This document shows, piece after piece, positions 15,393 to 24,347 of a stretch of 64,000 nt of DNA (its first letter is position 1; each line of letters begins with the position of its first letter). The notes beneath the pieces were generated by a model. That model was not told the DNA's origin and searched no databases. It worked only from the letters and a program-made list of their open reading frames with translations. Origin of the DNA: JAWKIJ01 sp041394325 (GTDB lineage: Bacteria; Actinomycetota; Acidimicrobiia; Acidimicrobiales; Microtrichaceae); the NCBI GenBank assembly GCA_041394325.1, contig JAWKIJ010000001.1:2232001-2296000 (forward strand). Reading direction: 5' to 3'. The translations under genes were made by a program, and so were the position numbers.

Positions 15393-17813
15393 ATGCGCGC
15401 CCGTTGGCTGGACAGGATCCTCACACAGGTGATCGAGAGCCACTGGCTTCGTGGTCGCCGGATCTTCGGAGTGATCGCCGTGCTCGTCATGTTCGCCGCT
15501 TCGGCATGGGCGATGTCGCGGGCACAGGAGGCCCACGTGGCACAGAAGCGGGTCGATCGTGGCTGGGTGGAACTCACCTCGGCTCGGATCGCCGGTATCC
15601 GTTCGACGATCGAGTTGTCCGAGGACGTGAAGCGATCCGACGACGTGAACGCTGCGCTCGCGCGCTACGAGGAGCGCAATGCCCGAATCCTCGACACGCT
15701 TCGAGCGACCCGCTCCACGAGCCCGGCGTTGGCGCTCGCCACCCAGTCGTTCCAGAGGATCCTGGACAGCCACCCCGACGGGACGGTCGCGCCGACGAGA
15801 ACGCAGCTCGCCGTCGAGCGAAACCTGGTGCGGCTGGATGCGGTGAGCATCGACGTTCCGCCCGAGGACGGACCCGACGTGGGAGGCCGCGCGATCCGGG
15901 ATCTGATCGGGATCCACCAGGCTGCGCGGGCCGTCGAGCTGGTGAACAAGGGTGATATAGGCACCACCATGTTCGGCCAGTCGATCCTCGCCGAGTTGCT
16001 GGGCGACGGCGCGCCTCGCGCCGGCGTCGGTGTCGGCCAGGGGACGGTCGCGGCGTCGTTCACCCCGCTCGGGGAGATCTCGCGTGTGGACGGTCACGCG
16101 ACCTTGGCCGCGGAGGTTCGGCGTCTCGCGGGCTCCGACGACGCGAGGGTGTTGGCCGATGCGACCGCGTGGGCCGCCTCCAAGATCGGGGTATCGAGTT
16201 CCACCATCGAGTTCGCCGCCGCGGATCCGGCCGTCGTCAATGCGGCCGGCAGCCGACTGAGCAACGGGCTGAACAGCGCGATGAAGCGGTTCCTCGATGT
16301 GGAGGGTCGCAGGCTCTCCGAGGCGGAGGCTGCCGCGCAGGCACGAGCCAATGTGTCGACGACGGTCGCCGTCGTGTTCGGTATCGTCGCCTTCGGGCTC
16401 TGTGTGCTGCTGTCGCGGCGATTGCAACGTGACGACACCTTGTTGCGGGAAGCCGCCTCGACCGACAAGTTGACCGGTCTGGGGAACCGGGCCCACCTCG
16501 ACGAACGTGTTGCCGCGATGTCACAGGACTCGGCCGAGGTCGTGATCATGCACATCGACCTCGACCACTTCAAACCGGTCAACGACACCTACGGCCATGC
16601 GGTGGGTGATCGAGTGCTGCAACTCACCGCCGATCGCCTCCGCGAGAGCGCCCGACGCCATGGTGGTGCGGCCGCACGGCTGGGTGGCGACGAGTTCGCA
16701 CTCGTCTTGCCCGGCGACGCCACGACGACGGCCGACGACGCTGCCACCGAACTGGTGGAGAGCCTGCGTGACTTCAGCATCGGCGGCCTCGAGGTGACGG
16801 TGGGGGCGAGCATCGGCGTCGCACGTGGTTCGGGAGGACTCGACGATCTCCTGATCAACGCCGATCTCGCGCTCTACCAGGCCAAGCGGACCGGTCGTGG
16901 CCAGGCGCAGACCTTCCGCGCCGAGGCGGCGGCCTTCGTCGGGTTCGTGCGCGAGGCGCTCACGGAGGGGCGTGTGCACTGCGTGTACCAACCGCAGATC
17001 TCCTTGGACGACGGCAGTTGCATCGGAGCGGAGGTGCTGGCCCGGCTCACCGACAAGCACGGCACGTTGATCCCCGCCAAGGAGTGGATGGGCATCGCCG
17101 AATGGATGGGAATCACCGGCGAACTGTTCGAGCACGTCGTCGGTGCCGTCTTGCGGGACCTGTCCTCGAATCCGCCGTTGCACGTTCCGTTGTGGTTCAA
17201 CATGGCGCCAAACGACCTGATCCGGCCGAGAGCGGGGGAGTGGCTGATGCATCATCTCGGCCGGCTCGGCCTTCCGCCGAACAAGCTGGGAATCGAGCTC
17301 ACCGAAACGGAGGCGATCAACGACTCGGAGCGACTCGCCGGGGTACTGCGCGGCGTCCGCGCCGCTGGGGTGGGGATCGCGTTGGACGACTTCGGTGCAC
17401 GGAACACACCGATCGGTCACCTGGTCGATCTGCCGGTCAGCCGGGTGAAGCTCGACAAGTCGTTGACCGACGGGATCGGTGCCGACATGCCGCCGGCCTC
17501 ATGGGTGGTGGCGTCCATGGCCGACCTTGCGACCCAACTCCGGATCGAGGTCATCGCCGAAGGGGTCAACGCCGGTGAGCAGATCTCGATGCTCCGCGAT
17601 CTCGGTGTACACCAGGGACAGGGCTATCTCTGCGGACTTCCGGGGCCGATGAGCCGGATTCCGTCCCGTGTGGACCTGCGGGAGTTGCAGCGCTCGTCGA
17701 TGCGGGCCGCCGAGGTCGGTGAGCCGGTGAGCGGCCTCGGGCCCACCCAGTACCGCGGTCCCGATCGTCGGGGACTCGGTTCGGGGCCGGCGCGAGCCAT
17801 CGAGATTCGCTGA
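15393..17813 (+). CDS. Membrane GGDEF-EAL cyclic-di-GMP protein
   Basis: The 806-residue protein has a membrane segment (about residues 23-43, RIFGVIAVLVMFAASAWAM), a roughly 290-residue extracytoplasmic helical sensor of no recognised family, a second membrane segment (STTVAVVFGIVAFGLCVLL), a GGDEF domain with an intact RLGGDEF active site, and an EAL domain reading GAEVLARL (EVL). The EAL domain keeps ELTETEAI, DDFG, RVKLDKS and EVIAEGV, but loop 6 after DDFG (ARNTPIGHL) differs from the usual. No RxxD inhibitory site precedes GGDEF. It is most likely a diguanylate cyclase with a weak or regulatory EAL domain. ATG 15393 puts the membrane anchor near the N-terminus; upstream in-frame codons run into the insertion sequence. 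Confidence 0.88.
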   Translation: MRARWLDRILTQVIESHWLRGRRIFGVIAVLVMFAASAWAMSRAQEAHVAQKRVDRGWVELTSARIAGIRSTIELSEDVKRSDDVNAALARYEERNARILDTLRATRSTSPALALATQSFQRILDSHPDGTVAPTRTQLAVERNLVRLDAVSIDVPPEDGPDVGGRAIRDLIGIHQAARAVELVNKGDIGTTMFGQSILAELLGDGAPRAGVGVGQGTVAASFTPLGEISRVDGHATLAAEVRRLAGSDDARVLADATAWAASKIGVSSSTIEFAAADPAVVNAAGSRLSNGLNSAMKRFLDVEGRRLSEAEAAAQARANVSTTVAVVFGIVAFGLCVLLSRRLQRDDTLLREAASTDKLTGLGNRAHLDERVAAMSQDSAEVVIMHIDLDHFKPVNDTYGHAVGDRVLQLTADRLRESARRHGGAAARLGGDEFALVLPGDATTTADDAATELVESLRDFSIGGLEVTVGASIGVARGSGGLDDLLINADLALYQAKRTGRGQAQTFRAEAAAFVGFVREALTEGRVHCVYQPQISLDDGSCIGAEVLARLTDKHGTLIPAKEWMGIAEWMGITGELFEHVVGAVLRDLSSNPPLHVPLWFNMAPNDLIRPRAGEWLMHHLGRLGLPPNKLGIELTETEAINDSERLAGVLRGVRAAGVGIALDDFGARNTPIGHLVDLPVSRVKLDKSLTDGIGADMPPASWVVASMADLATQLRIEVIAEGVNAGEQISMLRDLGVHQGQGYLCGLPGPMSRIPSRVDLRELQRSSMRAAEVGEPVSGLGPTQYRGPDRRGLGSGPARAIEIR

Positions 17814-17898
17814 GGACCCCGACGGCGGGGGAGGGGTGGAAGGTCTCGGCCCGATACGTCGTGTGTCACGGCGATCGGCGGCAGGCGTCCTCGTCGGC

Positions 17899-18491
17899 TC
17901 AGGCGCCGGTGGTGGGTGTTTTCGCAGGCGCCTTCGTCGCTGTGGTTGCCGCCCGCTTGGTGGCCTTCTTGGCGGGGACCTTTGGAGCGTTTCTGACGGG
18001 GGCCTTCTTCGTGGCCTTCGCGGGAGCCTTCTTGGCGGAGGCCTTCTTGGCTGCTTTCGCGGGGGCCCTCTTGGCGGAGGCCTTCTTGGCTGCTTTCGCG
18101 GGGGCCCTCTTGGCGGAGGCCTTCTTGGCTGCTTTCGCGGGGGCCCTCTTCGCTCCCTTCGCGGGTGCCGGGCGCGCGGGGCCTCCCGTGACCCGGCGAC
18201 CGAGCGTACGGCGGCAGCGGCCGAGGTCGCAGACTCCCGCACCAGATCGGTCGCGGCGACGGTCGCAGACCGTACGTCCTCGGCAAACTCGGACACGTCG
18301 TGGCGGATCGCCTGTTCGATGGCCTGTTCGATCCGCTCGACGACGGCGCGGATGTCGGACTGCATCGAATCGGCCACTCTTCGGAGGCGCTCGATCTCGC
18401 GGTTGAGAGCGGTGGATAGCTCCCTCTCCACCGAGCGGACGAGGTCGGCGACGACCTCGGGGAACGCGTCGTCGGGTTTGCGGTCGGGCAT
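17899..18491 (-). CDS. Helical protein with histone-H1-like Lys/Ala/Pro tail (frameshifted)
   Basis: The N-terminal 95 residues (MPDRKPDDAFPEVVADLV onward) form a long amphipathic helix like phasins or polyhydroxyalkanoate/nucleoid-associated proteins. The C-terminal 100 residues, in a different frame, are repeats of AKKA, APAK and SAKRAPAKA like eukaryotic H1 or mycobacterial HupB tails, ending KAPAKTPTTGA at 17899. The two frames join near 18195, where a one-base change is needed. Reading straight on would give an implausible Arg/Pro/Gln peptide, so I treat it as one gene with an indel. ATG 18491 is chosen because GGAGG lies seven bases upstream. A DNA-binding or granule-associated role is inferred. 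Confidence 0.6.
18020..18149. repeat. 39-bp coding tandem repeat, three copies plus a partial
   Basis: Units at 18020-18058, 18059-18097 and 18098-18136 are almost identical and a partial unit follows. Each encodes on the minus strand a 13-residue Lys/Ala-rich segment of the H1-like tail. Copy number is likely to vary and to be error-prone in assembly. Confidence 0.85.
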
Positions 18492-18604
18492 CGTCGCCTC
18501 CATCGGTCGGCTCGGCTCTACGGGCGCCAGGCTCGAACCCTACCGGGGATGGACCCGGCCAAAGGATCCATAGCCCAAATCGCTTACTGCTCCGCCCCTC
18601 CCGT

Positions 18605-18653
18605 GTTTTGTCGCGAAAGTCGCGTCCCCGTCGCGACTTTCGCGCGACAAAAC
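18605..18653. repeat. Long imperfect inverted repeat between two genes
   Basis: The left arm (18605-18624, GTTTTGTCGCGAAAGTCGCG) pairs with the right arm (18632-18653) except for a two-base CG insertion in the right arm, around a seven-base loop. Pairing can extend outward through CCCG/CGGG with a small bulge. It lies in the 241-base gap between two minus-strand genes. It could act as a terminator for the upstream gene or be a REP-like palindrome. Confidence 0.6.
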
Positions 18654-18732
18654 GGGTGTTGAGGGGGGGCGTGAAGTTCGGGACTGGACTTTACATAACG
18701 TGCATTTCCGGCGTTTGGTTCGGGGAGGGGTC

Positions 18733-19079
18733 TCACACGCCGGCGAGCTCGGCCTCGATCCCGGCGAGGAGGCGATGGAGCACGCTCGCGGCGGAGAGTC
18801 CGTCGGCGAGGTCACGACCGGCGGAGTCGGCCAGTTGCCGGATCTCGAAAAGTCGATCCTGGAGATCATCCAGTTGGTTTCGCGTGACGACCAACTCGTC
18901 GATTCCGGCGCCGAGCTCAACGGCCCTTCGTCGGGCTTCGAATGCTCGTTGGCGACAACTGCGCCGGCAGTACCTGGCCGGACGTCCGGTCGGCTTCGGT
19001 TCGGGCAGGACTCGCGAGCACCAGCCGCAGCGACGCTCCCGCTTCCCGCGTCGTCGGTCCCGCCCGCTGGTTCCGTCAC
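18733..19079 (-). CDS. Small zinc-ribbon protein (N-terminal frameshift)
   Basis: On the minus strand a frame ending at 18733 encodes a conserved-looking protein: a CGWCSRVLP then YCRRSCRQRAFEARR zinc-binding module (four cysteines), followed by a helix LDDLQDRLFEIRQLADSAGRDLADG and ending LHRLLAGIEAELAGV. This is the pattern of small actinobacterial zinc-ribbon proteins with a CRRSC(R)QRA-Y/F-EAR signature. No start codon exists in this frame downstream of an in-frame TAG. The likely start is GTG 19079, which is in another frame, so an indel near 19030-19070 is required. Function unknown; DNA binding is possible. Confidence 0.5.
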
Positions 19080-19089
19080 GGTGACGAAA

Positions 19090-19837
19090 CTAGCGGAGCC
19101 ATTGCTCGTCGAGGCGAACCACCGTCCCCTTCACGACGACGAGGTGGGCAGCGAGTCCGATCGCGCCCTCGACCGGAGAGCCGGCCGGGTCCGCGGAACG
19201 GTCGGCATTGGCCGCGGCAATGGCACTCACCCGGTTCCGGAGTCCGCTCAATGACGTCTGGGTCAGCCGTCCGGGATCGCTGGTCGTCGAAGGGTCCCCC
19301 GTCCCCTCCGAGGCGGTCCGTGGCGCTGGTGTGGAGGAGGTCGATCGACGCATCGGGAGCAACGTCGAGGGTCCGAAGGAGACGGCTGCGGTTGCGGACG
19401 TACGGGCGGCCGGAGAGATCGGGATCGGCGACGCCGTCGGCCACCTGCGCCACAGCGGCCCGCACACCGGCGAACAGCGTCGCGACGTCCACCTCGATCG
19501 TCGACCGTCGGGTGTCGACCCCGACGACATAGCCGAACCAGGTGCCGTCGGGCAGGGCTGTCGCTCCCCCGGCCTCGGGTGCGTCGGCGACCGGGTCGGT
19601 CGTGGTCGTGGTCGAGGTCGCTCCGCCGGCAGTCGTGCTGGACGACGCGTCCGGTGGGCCCGCGTGGTCAGCGACCGCCGTCGCCGGTGTACTCGTCGTC
19701 GATCGGCCGGCCCGCTGGGTCGTGTCCCGGGACGGTGCGGGTGCACCACTGTCCGTAGCACCGCCACACGAGGTCACCCCGAGGCAACACATCACCGCCG
19801 TCAGGCCCGCAGCGAGGCGCGAGCGGTTCGGGTTCAC
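19090..19837 (-). CDS. Secreted lipoprotein of unknown function (frameshifted)
   Basis: From GTG 19837, which overlaps the preceding stop as GTGA, the protein begins with a lipoprotein signal peptide (NRSRLAAGLTAVMCCLGVTSC, lipobox LGVTSC). A Thr/Ser/Ala-rich linker follows, then a domain containing DGTWFGYVVGVDTRRSTIEVDVATLFAG and RPYVRNRSRLLRTLDVAPDASID. Near 19290, at a run of five C on the plus strand, the frame changes, and the true C-terminus is LVVVKGTVVRLDEQWLR at 19090. I do not recognise a family; it is probably a surface-anchored protein. Confidence 0.55.
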
Positions 19838-21882
19838 CGGTCGGCGAGCAGTGCCACCAGGTGCTCCCCGCTCCGGCGGTTGGATTCCTCGTCGACTTCG
19901 AGGCCGGTGGAGCGGATGCTCCGGAGGATGAACTCCGGGATGAAGGTCTCGGTGGAGGGTGTGCACTCGAAGTAGATGTCACAACCGCACCGGACCCACC
20001 GTGTGGCGTAGCCGAGTTGCGCGGTGATGCCGATTCCGGCCGCCGCTCCGTCGCGCGCGGCGACGAGGCCGGGTACGTACAGCCCGTCCGCCGGAAATCG
20101 ATCGTGATCGAGCCATGGGCACAGGGAGGGGTCGTACACCAAGGGCATGAATGCGAGCGGTAGGGGTCGACCCTGCGCGTCCGTGGCCGGGGAGAGGACG
20201 AGGTCGACCGCGGACGAGGTGATCATCGTCGCGAACTCCTCGAACGTGTCCTCGAGGACGATCAGGGACTCGGCGCCGAGGCCGGACAGGCGCGATTCGT
20301 AGATCCCCCAGAGGCGTCGGACCTCTCGCTCGTCGAGGCTCGCGCCGTTGCGAACCCCGAAGCGCTCCGCTGCGGCGCCGAGCGACCGGCTCAACGGATT
20401 GGTCGCGCCGACCAGGCGAGTCCGCTCCCCTGGGATCCGTGCACGCCGGACGAACCACGGGAGCTCCTCCGTCGCGACGACCTCGAGCGGATGATCCGGA
20501 GCGGCGGCGGCCACGGCGTAGAGCAGATCCCCGAGTCGGGTTTGCGCGGTGTACGGCTCCCCCGATTCGATCTCGACGATCCACGCGCCGGCCCGTGCGG
20601 CCTCGGTCCCGGGGTGATGGCGCTCCGCGAGCGCGGTGACGAGACGCTCGTCGTCGGCTCCGCACCAGGCCACGGCGTCGAGGTGGTGCAGAGACTTCAG
20701 CAGGGGTTGGTTGTATTGCGCCAGCTCCCCCGCCGGCACCCACGTGTCACGGGTGGCCGAGGGCGCACAGCCGGGTGCGGGAAGACGGCCTCGACGCCGG
20801 AAGACACCCTTGTCGGCGACGGCGACACCGACGATGGGGTCGGGCCTGTGGTGGAGCGTCCCGGGTCGCGCCTGGGTCACGAGCGAAACCATGCGGACGG
20901 TGCCGCGCGGTCCAAGGGAGCGCTTGAAGCGGCGGAGACCCGCAATACCCAGGTCCTGCTCGAAGTTCATGTTCGGTCGGCCGTCCCTGGACGCGGAACG
21001 GGCGACCTCGACGAACAGTCGCCGACCCAGACCGTCGATACCGGGATCGGTACGGAAGTGCGGGATCAACGTCCACCCGTCGTGCGGCACGTCACGGCGG
21101 ACGGCGACCCCGACGACATCGGCCTCGTCGCGTAGCACGATCGTCGTCACCGGAGAGAAGGGGCCCGAGGCGATCGCGGCGATCATCTCCTCGTGGTCGC
21201 GTCGGGCGACGGCGTCGCAACGGTCGAGGAACGCGACGAGCCGCGACCGCTCGTCGTCCTCGACCTCTCGGTACTCGCGAACCTCCAATGGGTACGCTCC
21301 GGCGTGGCGGAGGTGGCGGCGGAACGCGGAGAATCTCGCCCCCCGTGCGGCCAGCACCTCGTCGGCGTCGTAGCAGTAGTCCTGGTGGTCGGGGAGATCG
21401 ACGATCGAGACCGCGCCGACCCCGGCCTCACGGACGCGCGATGCGAACGTCGGCGTGGCCAGGTCGATCCGACCGCGGTCGGCCAGTAGATCGGCGACGA
21501 CCTCGAGGTCTCCGGCCGTGGGCGTGCCGAACGCACCGAGCCGTGGACCGGTGCCGAGGCCCTCGTGTGCGGGGCCGGGAACGAACGACAGCACGCACGA
21601 CTGCTCGAGCAGCAGGATGCGCAGGGCGCCGTCCTGATCGAGCCAGGTCCGCATCCCGGACCAACTGAAGTCGCAGAACGGCTCGGAGCGCGCGTACCGC
21701 TCCTCGACCGCATGTCGGAGGTCTTCGGTGGGTAGTCGCCAGACGAGTCGCTCGACGTGGCCGACCGGGCCGGCAGGGCCAGGTTGGTCGAACCGGCGTC
21801 CGACTGCGGGGGACGATGAACGCGGTGCGGATTGGTGAGCGGGAGTCGACGCCGGCCGGGTCTGGGCGGCGTCGGCCTTCAA
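19834..21882 (-). CDS. DUF2156 (LPG-lysyltransferase-like) domain fused to an unknown domain
   Basis: The first half of this 682-residue protein has the double-GNAT DUF2156 fold: YARSEPFCDFSWSGMRTWL, DYCYDADEVLAARGARFSAFRRHLRH and NFEQDLGIAGLRRFKRSLGP, the same order as in phosphatidylglycerol lysyltransferase relatives. Residues about 365-682 are another soluble domain with no family I recognise; it includes LLKSLHHLDAVAWCGADDERL, TEELPWFVRRARIPGERTRLVGATN, and a Cys-containing RCGCDIYFECTPSTETFIPEF. DUF2156 proteins may transfer aminoacyl groups from tRNA or CoA donors. The fusion is unusual. It is coupled (GTGA) to the lipoprotein gene downstream. Confidence 0.6.
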   Translation of the reverse strand: MKADAAQTRPASTPAHQSAPRSSSPAVGRRFDQPGPAGPVGHVERLVWRLPTEDLRHAVEERYARSEPFCDFSWSGMRTWLDQDGALRILLLEQSCVLSFVPGPAHEGLGTGPRLGAFGTPTAGDLEVVADLLADRGRIDLATPTFASRVREAGVGAVSIVDLPDHQDYCYDADEVLAARGARFSAFRRHLRHAGAYPLEVREYREVEDDERSRLVAFLDRCDAVARRDHEEMIAAIASGPFSPVTTIVLRDEADVVGVAVRRDVPHDGWTLIPHFRTDPGIDGLGRRLFVEVARSASRDGRPNMNFEQDLGIAGLRRFKRSLGPRGTVRMVSLVTQARPGTLHHRPDPIVGVAVADKGVFRRRGRLPAPGCAPSATRDTWVPAGELAQYNQPLLKSLHHLDAVAWCGADDERLVTALAERHHPGTEAARAGAWIVEIESGEPYTAQTRLGDLLYAVAAAAPDHPLEVVATEELPWFVRRARIPGERTRLVGATNPLSRSLGAAAERFGVRNGASLDEREVRRLWGIYESRLSGLGAESLIVLEDTFEEFATMITSSAVDLVLSPATDAQGRPLPLAFMPLVYDPSLCPWLDHDRFPADGLYVPGLVAARDGAAAGIGITAQLGYATRWVRCGCDIYFECTPSTETFIPEFILRSIRSTGLEVDEESNRRSGEHLVALLADR

Positions 21883-21936
21883 CGGTCGCGGGGGTGTGAG
21901 TCGGGGAGCATTGGGGGTAAACCTAGCCCCATCACC

Positions 21937-24264
21937 TCATGTCCGACCCAGCGGTACCGTCAACGCCCCGGGCCAGGCATCGTGACGGCTCGGCGGGGCC
22001 TTCGCGTCGATCTCCGAGGCCGATTCCAGTGCCTGATCCGTCGGCACCGGCTTGCTGTAGAGATAGCCCTGGATGTGGTCACAGCCTAGTTGGGCGACGA
22101 TGTCACGCTGTCGTTGGGTCTCCACTCCCTCGGCGATGGTGGAGACGCCCAGCGACCGGGCCATCGCGACGATTCCACCGACCATCGCGCCCGCGCGGTC
22201 GTCCACGGTGTGCAGCGGCGTGACGAATGCACGGTCGATCTTCAGCACGTCGATCGGGTACCGCTGGATGTAGGCAAGCGACGAGTAGCCCGTACCGAAG
22301 TCGTCGATCGCGATCCGCACCCCCATCGCGCTGATCTCCCGGAGGATCCGACCGACCGAGGAGTCGTCCTCGGCGAGGACCGACTCGGTCAGTTCGAGCA
22401 GCAATGCGTCACCGGGTAGGCGGGCCCGGTGGAGGCTGCTCCGAAGCACCTGTGTGAAGCCGGGATCACGAAGCTGGCGCGCCGACACGTTGACCGAGAC
22501 GTACAGGTTGCGCCATCGCTCCGCGGCACCCCGCAGCGCGGCGAGGCGTTGCAGTGATTCGGCCATGATCCAGGCACCGATGACGTTGATGCTGCCGGAC
22601 TCCTCGGCGACGGGGATGAAGTCGAGGGGGCTCACGAGCCCTCGCTCGGGATGCTCCCACCTCATGAGGGCCTCGAAGCCGCGAACCCGACGGGTGTCCG
22701 TACCGACGATCGGTTGGAAGTAGACGCGCATCTCGTCGCGGTCGACGGCGTGACGAAGGTCGTGCTCGATGGCCAACCACTCCGCCGCCTCGGTGAGCAG
22801 GCACGGTTCGAACTGCGATACGGCGTCACCGCCATCGCGCTTGGCACGGTGCATGGCGCTGTCGGTCTCCCTCAACACGTGTTGGGGGTCGTCGCCGGGC
22901 TCGACCTCACTGACACCCACACCGACGGTGGTCAGCAGCTCGATCCCGTCGACGTCGAACGGTGCACGCATCGCCGTGCGCAGCCGTTCACCGGCACGGA
23001 CGCCCGCCTCGGGGCCCGCTTCCCTGTCGGTGATCACGGCGAACACGTCACCGCCGAGCCGGGCGACCAGGTCGTCCGGTCCGCTCAACTCCCGAAGTCG
23101 AGCGCTCACCTGCAGCAGCAGCCGGTCCCCGACGTCGTGGCCGAACGTGTCGTTGACGAGCTTGAAGCGGTCGATGCCGAGTTGTGCCACGGTGAGGGGA
23201 CCGGTCGGAGCGAGGTGGTCGAGCGAGTCGAGAAGCCCCGCCCGGTTGAGGTCGCCGGTGAGTGCGTCGTGGTAGAGCATGTGGCGCAGCCGACGTTCCG
23301 AGCGCGAGCTCGCGAGGAGTGCGCGGAGAACCCGCCAGGCGGCCACCGTCGCCAGGGAGACGACGAGGCCGGCCAGGATGAGACGCGACCCGAGTGAGGC
23401 CGACGGTTCGAGGACGGCGACGAAGGCGGGCAACACCAGGGAGAGCCCGACGGTGGCGATCCGCACTCCGCTCGGTGGGGGCGTGTCCCGGCGGGTCGGG
23501 GCGCTGAGCTCGACGAAGCTCGGGTGGAGTGCGCAGAAGATGATGGCGGCGAAGGAGAACGCGTACGGCAACATGACCTTGCGCGCCGGGATGTCGACCA
23601 GCCCGGAATCGGTCAACGCGAAGATCACGTCGCCGACCAGCACCATGGCCATGGCCAGCACACTCGCGACGTGCGACCACCCGCGGGAGCGGGTGTCGCC
23701 GGCGGATGCCATCCGGCACGCCAGGACCAACAGCATGGCCGAGAACGGGATGTACGCGACCATCGAGAGCTTCGTACCGAGCGAGGTGGCGTGGGTCCCG
23801 AGTGCGGGCTGCATGACCAGCACACACAGGGTGGCCAGGGTCGCCAGGCCGGTCACGAGCGCATCCAACATCGCGTCGATCGCGCCGGCCACCCCTCGCT
23901 GGTGCCTGCGGACGAGCATCGCGAGGCCGGTGCACAACATGAGGTAGGCGGGGAAGGCGGCCATGTCGGGCACGAGAGAGCGGTCCGGGCGGAGGTCGCC
24001 CAGCGCGTGATAGCGCGAGCGGAGCGCCGCCGCTGCCAGGAAGGCAACGAGCGCGATGTCGATCAGGATCCACGGCCCCCGTGCTCCGCGCGGGAGTCGT
24101 GTGATTCCGACGACGATGGCGACGATGGCACCGATCCACACCAGGTTGAGGAGGGAGTCACCCCACGCTCCGACCGGTCCGAGAGCGATCCACAACGCCA
24201 GGATCGAAGCGGCCGAAGCCAGCGTGAAGGCCTGGCGCGCGCGATTTCGGTCTCGTGGGGCCAC
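21937..24264 (-). CDS. Multi-pass membrane GGDEF-EAL protein, probable c-di-GMP phosphodiesterase
   Basis: The 775-residue protein starts with about nine membrane segments (residues 10-320) of a MASE-like sensor. A GGDEF domain follows in which the signature reads RLGGDVF (Glu replaced by Val), so cyclase activity is unlikely. The EAL domain is intact: GFEALMRW, ELTESVLAED, DDFGTGYSSLAYIQRYPIDVLKID and TIAEGVET, ending with HIQGYLYSKP. It is therefore probably a phosphodiesterase. GTG 24264 is chosen, with GGAGAA upstream; the frame stays open further but the extension is Arg-rich and antisense to the next gene. Confidence 0.85.
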   Translation of the reverse strand: MAPRDRNRARQAFTLASAASILALWIALGPVGAWGDSLLNLVWIGAIVAIVVGITRLPRGARGPWILIDIALVAFLAAAALRSRYHALGDLRPDRSLVPDMAAFPAYLMLCTGLAMLVRRHQRGVAGAIDAMLDALVTGLATLATLCVLVMQPALGTHATSLGTKLSMVAYIPFSAMLLVLACRMASAGDTRSRGWSHVASVLAMAMVLVGDVIFALTDSGLVDIPARKVMLPYAFSFAAIIFCALHPSFVELSAPTRRDTPPPSGVRIATVGLSLVLPAFVAVLEPSASLGSRLILAGLVVSLATVAAWRVLRALLASSRSERRLRHMLYHDALTGDLNRAGLLDSLDHLAPTGPLTVAQLGIDRFKLVNDTFGHDVGDRLLLQVSARLRELSGPDDLVARLGGDVFAVITDREAGPEAGVRAGERLRTAMRAPFDVDGIELLTTVGVGVSEVEPGDDPQHVLRETDSAMHRAKRDGGDAVSQFEPCLLTEAAEWLAIEHDLRHAVDRDEMRVYFQPIVGTDTRRVRGFEALMRWEHPERGLVSPLDFIPVAEESGSINVIGAWIMAESLQRLAALRGAAERWRNLYVSVNVSARQLRDPGFTQVLRSSLHRARLPGDALLLELTESVLAEDDSSVGRILREISAMGVRIAIDDFGTGYSSLAYIQRYPIDVLKIDRAFVTPLHTVDDRAGAMVGGIVAMARSLGVSTIAEGVETQRQRDIVAQLGCDHIQGYLYSKPVPTDQALESASEIDAKAPPSRHDAWPGALTVPLGRT

Positions 24265-24347
24265 AGGTGCTTCTCCGGCGAGTCGGTCCTGTGGGTATCG
24301 GCGTGGCCGGCGCGCACCTTGAGGGAATTGGGTCCCCCAGCAGGGGT

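Noticed and set aside
18020..18149. Tandem repeats resembling a CRISPR array
   Set aside because: Repeats are contiguous without unique spacers, and encode a Lys/Ala-rich peptide.
18500..18570. tRNA-like stretch with a GGTTCGAGCC T-arm on the minus strand
   Set aside because: No acceptor stem or anticodon arm could be folded around it.
17836..18573. Gly/Leu-rich and Ala/Phe-rich plus-strand open frames over the repeat region
   Set aside because: They are antisense shadows of the minus-strand Lys/Ala/Pro-rich tail; composition and repetition follow from the 39-bp repeat.
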